Notes under the pieces: generated by a model
Databases searched by the model: none
What the model was told of the DNA's origin: nothing
What the model saw: the letters and a program-made list of their open reading frames with translations, nothing else
In this document: in pieces, positions 25,849 through 36,057 of the stretch
Layout of the letters: each line of letters begins with the position of its first letter
How positions within the stretch are numbered: the first letter of the stretch is position 1
NCBI GenBank assembly: GCA_028554795.2
Contig: CM068830.1
Location: forward strand, 48,684,227-48,748,226
Origin: Sinohyriopsis cumingii
Lineage: Eukaryota; Mollusca; Bivalvia; Unionida; Unionidae
Length of the DNA stretch: 64,000 nt
Direction: 5' to 3'
Program-made: the position numbers and the translations under genes

Positions 25849-26654
25849 CGGCTTGTTTCGCGAGGGATTAAAATATGAAGGAGAAAGTTTATATTTGCAG
25901 TCAAAACAGGAGATGGGGAAGTGAGTCGGATGTACATGGTCTGATACCAGCAGTGCGGGGGAATATTTCATATGAAAAGGATCGTTATTATTATTATTAT
26001 TATTATTATTTCAGAACATACAGTGCTGTATTTAATGTTTGGTCCTGGTTGATTGAAGAAATGGGAGACCAAGTATGCAGAGGCGAAAAATCAGCAAAGA
26101 CACGTTTGATTGAAATGTATCATTCTTCCACGGATAAAGAGACACAGGACAGAATTATCAAGGAATTTCGAAGACCCGAAAGCATAATTCGCTGTCTCGT
26201 TGCTACGGTAGCAATCAGAATGGGGATCCAAATCAGCGATGTAGATATCGTTATTCTTTGGGGATGCCCAAAGAGCATTCTGAGCTATTGGCAAGAGATT
26301 GGGAGATGTGCCAGAGATGGTAGAAAAGGTTATGGTTGTCTCCTACCTTACAGGACAAGCATGATGAAGACAACAACAGATGAAAACATGATAGAAGTTG
26401 CGAAAAATCGTCAAGTCTGTTTAAGAAGAAAAATTCTTGAGGCATTGTGGATCCCCGAAATGGATAAACTTCCCGCTGGCCTAAAAGAATGTTCCGCGGG
26501 AAGTTGCAGTATATGCTCTTGCGGCAAATGTAATTGTTGTGTAAATTGTTGCAACACTTGTCAATGCAGTGGTCAGAAGGGAAGAAGAAACTATTGTTTT
26601 TGATTAAAATATAACATTATCCATATGTTATAAGTTATGGTGTAAAAGTATAAC

Positions 26655-26975
26655 AGACGTATATATGTATGTATGCATGTATGTTTGTATTCATAAATAC
26701 CATTGTAAATGTTATTAATAAAGTTCATCATACTAATCATGTTATAAGTAATGTATGTATGTATGTATGTATGTATGCATTCATTAATACCATTGCAAAT
26801 GTTATTAATAATATTCATCATAATAATCATGTTCTTCTTATAAGTAATGTAAAGTATTAATATGTAGATATGTATGTATGTCATAAAATCCATTTATACC
26901 ATTGTAAATGTTATTATATATGATTGAAGATACTACCACTAGTAATATTATTATTATTATTATTATTATTATTGT
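26655..26975. repeat. (GTAT)n repeats and a short duplicated block
   Basis: Tracts of GTAT at about 26660-26690, 26753-26780 and 26868-26880, each followed by a similar block around CATTAATACCATTGCAAATG, so the block is repeated about three times at ~95-bp intervals; an (ATT)n tract follows at 26945-26975. Confidence 0.7.
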
Positions 26976-27535
26976 GTAGCATATTTTCACATCTGAATAC
27001 AGTTTGTGGCCTTTTTACAATTTATTTATCATTCACTCTATCTCACATTTCTGACATGACGTCTCTCTCTCTCTCTCTGTCTATCTCCTAAATTTCTGCC
27101 GTAACGACACAGTTCCCACCCAAGCATCAGTAAATTCCCAGTGATCTATGCCTCGCTAGACGGTTTTCACTCGTTACTCTTGCCTCGTGGTGATGCTGCT
27201 TTACACGCATGCGTGGGTAATTCAACTCTGAGGTCAACAGCCGATGAATACACGGGTGTTCTGTTCTGACAGGGAATTATACTAAAAAAGTGTGTGTTCT
27301 AAAGGATCTAACGCTGTGGATCATTAGAAGAGGGATTATACTTACCGTCTGGATACAAAGGTTAGTCTAAATAAATTTATTAATTAATAGCGCGCGGTCC
27401 GATCATCTGAAGTTACATAGCGCGGACGTCTCAGCAAGAGTGGTGCAGAATAACGTTGGTCTCCGCCGCCAGTCAAACAAAAAAAAAAAAAAAAAAAAAA
27501 AAGGTGGAGAACGACTTGCTGGTCTAGGGTGTCAT

Positions 27536-28699
27536 GTTACCTTGGATAGAAACTATCCAAATTTTTGTGGCCTGTCCTATGAGTACACAGGGGAGAATTA
27601 GCAGTAAATGGCCTGGAAATAGAGCAAAAAATACAAAATAATTCTTAAACACAGGGCAAAACAAGAGCTAATGAAACTTAGCCAAAAAATTTCTTGATCA
27701 TGCCTACAAAGAAACAAACCAAAAAATCATCTTGTCTCCGGAAAGCCATCTTAGGTGGCTAGTAAAATTACACCAGAGACTCTTTTGATCTGCATATTTC
27801 CCATCACGTCCGCATGGAAAAATTTCAATCCCATCCCAGGGCAAAAGCAACAGAAGCTTGCTATCTAAATAGAACCCACATGAGTTGATGTAATTAATAA
27901 CAATGTCATCCTGGCCACTTTGGTCATGCATAACTACATATCAAACAAAATATTTGAAAAATGGCAAATCAGGAGCAGGACTCCCCGAGAGTGAGAGTCT
28001 TGCAATAGTAATACAATAAAAGAAAAAAAATGGTAAAATATAGAAAAAAAGAAATAAAACAATTTGTGACATAATAGTAAAGGGAAGCAGGACTCTACAG
28101 TGAACAAGCCACTCAGAAGTGGCACTCCAATTAGAATTTATGAAAGAATTCTGGAACCGTCCAGTTAAGAACTAATGACAATAAATAAACAAAAATGACA
28201 TCTCTTCCCCTAGACGATCTCAATATGGACATGACGACAGACTGATGGCAATATCCACTTTAACAAGATGGAAAATTTCAATCCCTTTTCTGGGAGAAAG
28301 CAACGAAAGCAACGAAAGTTTTGATCTATAATAGAACACTCATATGACGATTTATTAAAGTTGATGTATTACTAATATGTAAAGCAAAAAAAACTGGAAA
28401 ATATAGAAATATGGAACAAAAGTGAGCAGAAAGCCCAAGCTTAGACCGTTCTAGACGGTGGAAGTTTCTGGAGGAGATAATGAGATGAACCAGACAGAAC
28501 TCAGTTACAGTAGCCAAGTCTTGAAAGTACTAATGAACACACAAGTGTTTTAGTGGCATCAACTGAAAGATATTTGCGAACTGAGCTGATGCGTCTCACC
28601 TCAAGATATGCAGCCATGCATATGTTCATGACATGTTGGTGAAATGTGAAGGTACTGAGAGGGTAATGTCCAGAGTAACACCTAGTTGTCGTACTGACT
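27536..28699. other. Non-coding, probably LINE 3' region
   Basis: No gene. A diverged direct duplication with ~450-bp spacing is visible: 27820-27900 and 28270-28350 share TTTCAATCCC, AAAGCAAC, AATAGAAC and AGTTGATGTA in order. It lies on the 3' side of the minus-strand LINE. Confidence 0.45.
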
Positions 28700-29911
28700 G
28701 TGTGAATTTAATGTTGGTGTTGCTGATATTTATTGTTTGAGGTAAAGGATGTGAATGAGAAAGTCATTGTGTTATGATCAGAATGGCCTCAGTTTTATCA
28801 TCATTCACCTGCAGCTTGTTACATGTCATCCATGATTTCACATCAGAAACGCACCTCTCTACACCTTGGATGGTAGCATCAACTTCAGTTGGGTGGCTAG
28901 ATTTGTATATTTGGGTGTCATCAGCGTACAATTGGTGAGACACTGGATGATGATCTATGAAAATTGAGAGCGGCTGAGTATATAGAATGAAGAGAACAGA
29001 TTCAAGAACAGACCCCTGTGGAACATCACAACATAGATTAACTGGATTCGAGTGTATTCCATATGCAGACACAATTTGTGTCCTGTTGACCAAGTAGGAC
29101 TTGAACCACAGAAAGGCTGTATCATGAATGCCAAATACATGCTGGAGACGGTGAAGTAATATATCGTGATATATGGTGTCAAATCATTCAGACAAATCAA
29201 GGAGGGTGAGGACTGTAATCTTTCCGCTATTCAAAGCAGAGATAATGTCATTAACTACTTTTAGAAGAGTAGTTTCAGTACTGTGGCAAGGGCGATATGC
29301 AGATTGTACATTGCTAAAAGACTGTTTGAATTCAGATGAGATACAAACTGGGATAGAACAACCTTGTCTAAGATTTTTTAAATGAAGGGGAGATTAGAAA
29401 CTGGGTGGTAGTTCTTTAAATCGTTATGGTCTAGTGTTGGTTTCTTCAGCAAAAGCTTTACAATGGCAGTTTTGAAAAATGATGGGAATTCCCCGGATGA
29501 GAGAGAGGCATTAATAACATCAGCTAGTGAAGGCAATACTGGATCTAAGCACTCAAGCGGCAGTGATGTTGGAACTGGATCAAGTTCACATGACTTTGGT
29601 GCACTCTTTATCACGATTGTACGTACTAAATCCATAGAGACAGGTTCAAATGCTGCTAATGGTTGCCGCTGAAATTCTGTATCCCAACTCTATGGTGGCG
29701 ACGAGTCAATTGAAATTGTGGTGTCAAGCTTATCTCTAATGGTTTGCATTTTGTCACGGAAGAAATTTGCAAACAGGAGATTCGGAAACTGCTCCAAAAA
29801 GAGAGATTCTGTCAGCTTGTTTTTTCTACTAGGAGGAGGGCGGTATAGGCAGAAAAAGATGTTTCCTTTGTGACTTACTTGTGCATAAACGTGCAACCAA
29901 GACCGACCTTG
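28700..29911 (-). mobile_element. CR1/L2-like LINE fragment, 5'-truncated and internally deleted
   Basis: Minus strand. From 5' to 3': an endonuclease-side remnant (29920-29830, NIFFCLYRPPPS then LTESLFLEQFPNLL), a jump without the rest of the endonuclease domain to FANFFRDKMQTIR, then reverse transcriptase with KSCELDPVPTSLPLECL and LKNYHPVSNLPF (29635-29378), and after a frameshift DVPQGSVLESVLF and LYADDTQIY (29093-28764), the latter holding the catalytic YADD. Several frames are needed, so it is inactive. Its 5' edge abuts the Polinton polymerase remnant at about 29911, which probably explains why that element starts mid-gene. Confidence 0.75.
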
Positions 29912-30688
29912 TGAATACACACCCAGGAAGAGCGCGCCACGATGGGAACTTGGGTCAGCGTGGAATTGTTCAGAGGTCTAGACCTGGGGTATCAACTGTT
30001 AGAAGTGCACGAAATTTACAACTTTCCTAAGAGAACAAAAATACCACAAGGGCGACGAGACTCAGAAAGGCATTTTCGCAGACTACGTGGATACCTTTTT
30101 GAAACTGAAACAAGAAACAGCGGCTATCCTTCCTGGTGCCGTATTCCCGAAGATCAAAATAATTTCAAAGAGAAATACTCAGAGCAGTAAAGCATCACTT
30201 TAGATCACGTGGAGAAAAACGAAGGAAGACGGTCGTTTGCCAAAGTGATGTTGAATTGGTTGTGGGGCAAAATGGCACAGCGACCGTGTTTACCCAGGAC
30301 GGAGTATTTGACAGAACCTTTCCGTTACTTCCAGACGATTCACGACAAAACTAAACACATGAAACACGTATACTTCGTTCGTGAAGACTTGATCCTGGTC
30401 AATTACGAAAAACTGGAGTTTATAGAAGCCGACGAATTTGGAAATGTCGTCATTGCGGCTTACGTGATGGCCCATGCTTGTTTAAAATTGTACGAAGTTT
30501 TAGAACAGTTAGGAGAACGTTTGCTGTATTTTGACACGGACAGTTGCATCTACATTGATCGCCTGGGTCACTGTTACCCTAAAATTGAAGGAGACCCTTT
30601 AGGAGCCTGGTCTTTTTGTGAACTTTATGGCGTACTGAAACAATCTTTGCAGTCTGGACATTGTCCCGTCATCGAAATGAGTCCGTGA
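29912..30688 (+). pseudogene. Protein-primed DNA polymerase B, C-terminal part, broken
   Basis: Begins in mid-gene just after the LINE. It contains GTWVSVELFRGLDLGYQLLE, the thumb-side signature of Polinton polymerases (29942 on), then RRSFAKVMLNWLWGK, the template-binding helix region, and YFDTDSCIY, polymerase motif C with the two metal-binding Asp (about 30526-30550). A TAA at 30188-30190 interrupts the frame, which then resumes in the same phase. After DPLGAW (about 30610) the expected C-terminus is replaced by unrelated codons, so the end has been lost or shifted. Together with the N-terminal piece at 1-926 it shows the full gene was present in the family. Non-functional here. Confidence 0.8.
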
Positions 30689-30945
30689 AAGACGAATAAT
30701 CGTTCCCTGTGCGTTTGCCTGAATACCGCAACTTTGTAAATCAGTTCCAAACCGTCAAAGGAAAATGGCCTAAATATAAGAGAGGAACTACCCGCGAAGA
30801 ATTAGCCAGATCTAGATTTATCTCCTTGAGCGAAGGGGATACAGACAAGTGCTTCAATTGCGATGTGTCACCTCACGAGTGGGAGCATAAAGATTCGGCT
30901 TAAAAGAAACATGCTCGATGGTCTCCGGAGTGTCATTAATTACCA
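30689..30945 (+). pseudogene. BIR (inhibitor-of-apoptosis) domain, interrupted by a stop
   Basis: The frame through 30709-30900 holds a BIR-type start (FVNQFQTVKGKWP, then TTREELARSRFISLSEGDTD) and CFNC. A TAA at 30901-30903 follows, and the same phase continues with KKHARWSPECH. Counting through the stop, the zinc ligands at 30850, 30859, 30910 and 30931 are spaced exactly C-x2-C-x16-H-x6-C, the BIR signature. BIR proteins block caspases or other apoptotic partners, and large DNA viruses of invertebrates often carry them. Here it sits just after the polymerase. Whether it was a separate protein or part of a longer one including the repeats at 30977-31301 is not clear. The stop probably disables it. 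Confidence 0.8.
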
Positions 30946-30976
30946 TTAGTGGGACCACCTCATTAATCTCTGGATG

Positions 30977-31556
30977 AATACTTGCAAGAAAACATTCGTT
31001 GTTTTCCCGTGGAGTTGAGAGAACGCATTTACCGAGAACTGGTCAAAATACAAGTGAAATGCAAACTCAAAATCATTTCTCCATTTTTAAATTATGCTCT
31101 TTTCCAAAGTAAGCGAAGACTGATTATGGGAGGACACTACTCCAGTCACCAATATAAACGAGGCTATTGGCCACGACCCAGCGATTCCTGATTCTTGGAG
31201 GACACTAAATGGATACTTTATAAGAAAACATTCGTGGTTTGCCTGCGGTGTTGAGAGAACGCATTTACCGAGGGCTGGTCAAAATACAAGTGAAACACAA
31301 AGAACAATCGCATCCATCACGTCACCGATGTTTAAAACACTGGTACCTGAATGCTATAAGAGGATTGATTCAGATGAAAGTGTTCCAGTGGTTAGACATT
31401 GTTAAACTGAACGTGGGCGAGAAGGATCGGTTTGTTGTTACTGTTTCGTTTTACTACAAGGTAGATATACTGCAACGAATTCCAGAGAAAGAGTTAGAGG
31501 ATTACCTAAAATGTTTAAATAATGTAAACTTAGTTCAAGAGAAAACTTCTGAATGA
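30977..31556 (+). pseudogene. Unknown ORF with a duplicated RERIYR block
   Basis: Two copies of one segment, about 244 bases apart (30977-31060 and 31210-31301), each encode LRERIYR followed by LVKIQVK. The first copy runs to a stop at 31191; the second continues as a 105-codon frame to 31556 ending in a Lys/Glu-rich helix (RIPEKELEDYLKCLNNVN). The segment follows the BIR domain directly and may have been its C-terminal part. No family recognised. The duplication is one of several local tandem duplications in this element. Confidence 0.5.
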
Positions 31557-31675
31557 TGTGTTGTGATGTACAAGTTAGTGACTAAGCCATTTAGATTCGC
31601 CACTGATGACGATTATATCTGTGCAGAAAGTACACTTATTGCCTCCGACAAATAGAGGTATAAAAATGGTGTACC

Positions 31676-32085
31676 ATGCCACGAGCTTTACCAGTGGTGA
31701 TACAACAGAGTCCTTGGAAGGAAATCAATGAGAGTATTCAAACGGTGGAGAATTATCAACACCTATTAGGACAACTGTGCCCCATGAATTGGGGTAGACG
31801 TGAGGTGTGTGTCTTAGTGACTTGCTTTCTGGGATTTCGTTAACCAGTCGATTCCCTGTGGGCTTGGTACGATGTGTACTGTACAAAAAAAAAAACATGA
31901 CGATGTTTCCTTTAAATGAGCACAAGAAACTCGTTCTGCTAAAAGCCTTGCGCTTTCATCTACAAACTTGTCGACCTCTGTTTGAAGAAAAGTTTCTTTG
32001 TGAACTTTTAGTCTCTCCGGATGCTTACGAAGATGTGTGTATAGTTTGTGACTTACACTCTCACTGGAAAGATGTACGCGACTGA
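31676..32085 (+). pseudogene. Unknown ORF broken by a stop and a poly-A frameshift
   Basis: An ATG at 31676 opens a frame (MPRALPVVIQQSPWKEINES) that meets TAA near 31841. After the A-run at 31886-31896, coding-like sequence resumes in another frame and runs to 32085, with HLQTCRPLFEEKFLCELL and a C-x2-C pair (CIVCDLHSHW). TATAAAAA lies at 31659-31666. No family recognised; homopolymer slippage explains the frame change. Confidence 0.4.
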
Positions 32086-32127
32086 AACGTTGAGGTTTCG
32101 AGGCCTGGACAAAAGAAGTGGCTTACA

Positions 32128-32373
32128 TTGCCAGAGATTTGTGTGATGCATTCAAAGGAAAAAGTGAACTTAAAGTGTTCAGTGACTTTTAAACTTGTGT
32201 TAACTGCTGTGCTAGAAGACCCCGTCACCGTGGAAAACCATTCCCTTCAGGACAAGGCTGTCATAGAAATTCCCAAAAGGATTTTTGGGAATACTCATGT
32301 GACTGTTCCCGGAGGACTCCTGTGTGACTGTACCCAATGCAGAGTTTGTACGAATATTACACGCTGTCCCTAG
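32128..32373 (+). CDS. Small cysteine-containing ORF of the element (81 aa), unknown
   Basis: A 81-codon frame with a hydrophobic first half and a Cys-rich end (CDCTQCRVCTNITRC) that could bind zinc. It is followed by a poly(A) signal at 32515-32520. No family recognised. Codon usage resembles the neighbouring element genes. Its short length means it could be a fragment; the region between 32086 and 32127 in the same phase has no convincing upstream continuation. Confidence 0.4.
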   Translation: MPEICVMHSKEKVNLKCSVTFKLVLTAVLEDPVTVENHSLQDKAVIEIPKRIFGNTHVTVPGGLLCDCTQCRVCTNITRCP

Positions 32374-32514
32374 GACACCTCTGTTGCCAAAAACAAGTTG
32401 TACAGAGGCTTGTTTACCACTCTGATCGTTTTGGTGTGTATTTTATCTTTGTTACTTAACCATTTGGCTTTTATGTGTTTTTGTCTTTCGTTTTTTTTTC
32501 TATTTTAAAAGATC

Positions 32515-32520
32515 AATAAA
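32515..32520 (+). terminator. Poly(A) signal AATAAA
   Basis: AATAAA preceded by a T-rich tract, about 140 bases after the ORF at 32128-32373. It shows that this part of the element uses ordinary polyadenylation, unlike the small genes. Confidence 0.6.
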
Positions 32521-32599
32521 CGTGTCCTGAGAAAACCATACAAACCATTGTCTTCTTTGTCTTCGTGCTGAAAGTGACATTCACTGCACTACGGCTACC

Positions 32600-33320
32600 T
32601 CTACTGTCTCTGCTCCCTTTGCCTCCATATTCAAAGTCGTCGACGAACACTTAGATAGTACCAGTTGGGAGGCCTTGTATCTCCGCCATACCTTTAACAT
32701 GTTATAATTACCGGACCCAGCGGTTCAGGCAAAACCGAATTTGTCAAGCGTATGATCGAACATAAACATCATTTGATCGATCGTCCACCTCAACGGATCG
32801 TGTGGTGTTACAAAGAGTGGCAATTGGCGTACAGTCTTTTGCGAGAAAGTCAAGGCGATTCCATTGTGTTTGTGAAAGGTATTCCTGGCGAAGACGATGG
32901 GATCGTGTCTGACCCCAGTCAAAACCATCCGATCATTTTCGACGACATGTTATGAGAAGACGAAGAAAAAATTAAACTGTGGTTTACGCGCAAAAGGCAT
33001 CATCGTAATGCCAGTGTCATTTACATCAACCAATTTCTTTTCAACAAAGTAAAACGCATAGCAATATCAGTCGCAATGCTCATTATGTGGTCTTGTTTAA
33101 AAGCCCCAGAGATAAATCGCAAGTGCAAATCTTAGCCAAACAGTTAGGAACGCATTGGCTGACTCGTGCGTACGACGATGCCAGTCAAACCCCACACGCC
33201 TATTTACTCGTGGATTTAAAACATATACCCCCCCCCCATTTGCAATTTCGTACCCATCTGTTTCACTACTGGTGCCAAGACAGAGGGCCTGTGGTATACA
33301 CGTCCCCGTCATTGACATAA
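32600..33320 (+). pseudogene. A32/FtsK-type DNA-packaging ATPase, frameshifted
   Basis: Walker A GPSGSGKT is at 32713-32736 and Walker B PIIFDD at 32929-32946, followed by a TGA at 32953-32955. The same phase then gives FTRKRHHRNASVIYINQF, the arginine and sensor region. A frameshift near 33060 leads to FKSPRDKSQVQILAKQLG and AYLLVDLKH, the usual C-terminus. The start is also disturbed by a one-base shift at about 32703-32708. In Polintons and related viruses this ATPase drives genome packaging into the capsid. Walker motifs are intact but the frame is not, so no full product can be made. Confidence 0.82.
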
Positions 33321-33548
33321 CAAAAACAATCCATAGAAACCTCTGATACTTTGGGTCTGTTTCAAACCCCACACGCCTATTTACTCGTAGATTTAAAACA
33401 TTTTACCTATCGCCCATCATTTGCGATTTCGTACCCATCTGTTTCACCACTGGTGCGGTGCCAAGACAGAGGGCCTGTGGTATACACGTCCCCGTCATCG
33501 ACATAACAAAAAAATCTATTAAAACCTCGGATACTTTGGGTCTGTTTC
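33187..33548 (+). repeat. Tandem duplication of ~175 bp at the 3' end of the ATPase gene
   Basis: Copy 1 (33187-33362) and copy 2 (33363-33548) both run from CAAACCCCACACGCCTATTT, through GCAATTTCGTACCCATCTG-like sequence, to ACTTTGGGTCTGTTTC. They differ at a few positions, including a C-run in copy 1 (33230-33237) and small insertions in copy 2. Confidence 0.88.
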
Positions 33549-33561
33549 TTACAGAGTCAAC

Positions 33562-33771
33562 ATGACGTCCATTCTGTCTCATCTTACCGCGAAATTGATT
33601 CGTGCCTTGTACGGCATCACTTGCGAAGAAAATTCACAAATACGTGCTCGTGTCTTAGAAGCCAGTCTCAGAGAAATCTTACGATGGTTTACGGAGACAG
33701 CACGTCAATTGCTACAAGGCATCATTCACATTCCACATGAAACCAAACACTTTTTGACAGAAACAAAGTAG
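33562..33771 (+). CDS. Small helical protein of the element (69 aa), unknown
   Basis: An intact 69-codon frame, largely amphipathic helix (LRALYGI, RVLEASLREILRWFTETARQ). It is the first frame after the ATPase gene. In other Polintons this position often holds small minor-capsid or core proteins. No family recognised; it may be the N-terminal piece of a longer, now broken gene, since the following sequence has stops in all frames. Confidence 0.4.
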   Translation: MTSILSHLTAKLIRALYGITCEENSQIRARVLEASLREILRWFTETARQLLQGIIHIPHETKHFLTETK

Positions 33772-33779
33772 GCTTGACG

Positions 33780-35560
33780 CAACTGGCCGATCTCCGCATC
33801 ATATCTCAAACCTTAAAGCAAATCTGGAGGAAGCGGTTCTCTAAGAGGTGTCATCATTCGATGCCTCTTAAAATTGGATCGCAATGCCCCCAAAGTCATC
33901 CCCAAGAATAAGCCACTGCCAAAAGCCAAACGGATCCAGAAGAAGAAAAAGAGTAGTGGCATCTTGACCAGGTCACAGCAAAAGTAAAAGAAAAGCACAG
34001 AAAAAGAAGAAAAAGGACCCCAGAAACATCGCCCACAGCAAAGAGCTTCTTGCAGCAAGAGGCCACTAGCCACAGTGATGGTGACCGCGTCTCCAGTAAC
34101 ATCAGGTTATTCCACTTCAACGTTGCCTTTGGTGCCTTCTAAACCCAACCTGACACCCGTTCTTCCTCATTTGATGAAACAATGGAAATCCGCGTCTCCA
34201 AATCTTCTCAAGCGGTGACACCCTCCTCCTCTATAGTTGCAGTGGCAGCTGCTCACAAAGTACCTGCCCCCAAAATTAAAGTCCAAGAGAGATCGGGCAT
34301 GTTACAGATTTTTCTGGATTTGTCCAGTCAAGAACTGTTCCGATTTAGTCCGTTGTGAACCCTTCCACGACGCGTGATGCCTGTCATCAAGTTGATACGA
34401 TGTAAAGACAACCAGTGGCGACGCATTCCAGTATAAAAAAAGACCATCACCAAAAGATGGGAATCAGTGTTTTAGTGCTCCCGAAAGCCAAAATTTCCAG
34501 TAAAAAACCCACACCATAACCATCGTCGTACTCCTATCCAAAAGGGAGAAGGAAAAAGACAAGGACAGTCTCGTCATCAGAAAAAAAAAAACGCTTAACC
34601 AAGCATCGAAGTCACCCCCAGAAAAGACCGTATCGTCCAAAGAAAAGGAGAATTCAGCAAAGGGGGTGGATTGTTTGGTATATCAACCCCAGAAAAGACC
34701 GTATCGTCCAAAGAAAAGGAGAATTCAGCAAGGGGGGTGGATTGTTTGGTATAAAACATATGGTCAATCAATTTAAACAAAACCTTGAACAAAAACTTGT
34801 ATTAAAAAAATATAAATGGACGCGTGTGAAGCCATGGACATCGGTGTATTTTTGTGTGTGCTCCTAAACGCCCCAAAATGTCCCCTCAAAGAAGAGCACA
34901 TTGCCACCATCGTCGGTTTCCTGTCCGAAAAGGAAAAGGAAAAAGACAAGGACAGTCTCGTTATCCGGAACAACGCTCAGCCAAGCATCGACGTCATCCC
35001 AGAAAAGACAAAGTCGTCCAAAGAAAAAGAGGAGCAATCAAAGGAGAGGATTATCCAGCGATTTTGAAAAATACATCTCAACCTTTTTGACTCAGCGATA
35101 GAAAAAGAGAGATAAAATGGCGTGTGCCAAGTCATCGACGTTAGTGTATTTTTGGTGTGTGCCTTGAAACAGACAAACAAAGATGTCATCCCCCCAAAAA
35201 CGTCTATCTTCACTCCCCAAAATAAATAAAGGAAAGGACTTCCTCCTCGTTTAGTCAGAAGCTTCTCCACCCATGCGGAAAACCACCAAATCAAACAGCA
35301 TCCAAAGGCGTCATCGATACCGTGTGCGAATGTTGTTTGAACGTTTTGAAAGGCACGAAACCTTTGTCTAAACACTAGAAAAAAAATGCTCAGCCAAACA
35401 TCGTCACGTTCTTCGCCAAATGGTTCAAAAGAAAATACCTATCCGTCAAAAGAAAAAGATGCTGGTCCAACACGAAGGATTTTTATCCCTGTTAGGAACT
35501 CTTTAAAAACGACTGACGTTAGGGTTCCTGTGAAGTGTTTTACCCATGCTTCGACGTAGA
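33780..35560 (+). pseudogene. Basic core-protein genes, duplicated and fragmented
   Basis: This stretch codes in fragments for very Lys/Arg-rich sequence: PKAKRIQKKKKSSG near 33915, PQKRPYRPKKRRIQQ near 34620, PKRPKMSPQRRAHCHHRRFP at about 34866, and IRQKKKMLVQHEGFLSLLG near 35440. Basic clusters followed by a hydrophobic glycine-containing segment (GFLSLLG) resemble the core or precursor-X/VII type proteins that condense DNA in adenovirus-like virions, so a core-protein role is inferred. Blocks are duplicated: CCCCAGAAAAGACCGTATCG at 34615 and 34686, and the segment following TAAATGG or AAAATGG at 34815 and 35117. Many stops in each frame. Confidence 0.5.
34612..34752 (+). repeat. Tandem duplication of ~68 bp in the core-protein region
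   Basis: Two adjacent copies beginning ACCCCCAGAAAAGACCGTAT or AACCCCAGAAAAGACCGTAT and ending GGGGTGGATTGTTTGGTAT. They are almost identical. Confidence 0.9.
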
Positions 35561-36057
35561 TAAAAGGGACCTCTGGAATCAAACGATCTCAGACGTGACC
35601 ACTAAAATCGAATATAAGGACGAAAAATGGCTTTAGTACCTTACAAATGATGGACGGAATGTCATCGATGGCAAGAATAACGTATCCCGCATTTGCTTCC
35701 CAATCCTCATTTGACCGAGATATCCACTTAAAACACAACTTGCAATTGCCAACTATGAAAGCTTTTAAGACCCTGACGAAAAGTACACCACCACCACTAC
35801 CCCCAGAGTAAGTACACAAGTTAACAACACCACCTACCTCCAGAATTGGACGGATTAAAAAGATGATGGCCACACCTTCTTCCACAGAAGATAAAGGAAG
35901 ATGAAGACAAAAGTGAAACAAGAGCCGATTACTCTTGCTCAGACATCCTCTTTCTCGACTCCTATCGCTCGCCGGACACGCAAATCATTACAATCCAAGA
36001 ATATACCACACGAAAAAAAGAGTAGCATCAGTGAAGAGTGGGTAAAATATTAACAAA
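35561..36057 (+). other. Decayed coding-like sequence before the integrase
   Basis: Starts with an ATG at 35627 (MALVPYK) followed at once by stops. Short pieces such as PPPLPPE suggest an eroded Polinton ORF, but no assignment is possible. Confidence 0.35.

Larger units (their letters stand above)
25080..26603 (+). pseudogene. RecQ-like helicase C-terminal fragment, two spliced exons inside the transposon
   Basis: Exon 25080-25199 (acceptor TTTTGCAG; donor GTACAT) encodes RPNIFLDITETSADCEEELK and ends in ILYC. Exon 26015-26603 (acceptor ATTATTTCAG) continues in the same phase. The joined product carries helicase domain 2: VATVAIRMGIQISDVDIVI (motif V region) and WQEIGRCARDGRKG (motif VI, arginine finger). 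It ends in a Cys-rich tail (CSICSCGKCNCCVNCCNTC) and a true stop. Domain 1 with the Walker motifs is absent, so it cannot be a working helicase alone. RecQ-like proteins of this kind are common in molluscs and cnidarians, often beside transposons. Position between the two long inverted repeats suggests captured or remnant cargo. Confidence 0.7.

Noticed and set aside
35589..35921. 110-codon minus-strand frame
   Set aside because: It lies antisense to decayed element sequence and has no domain.
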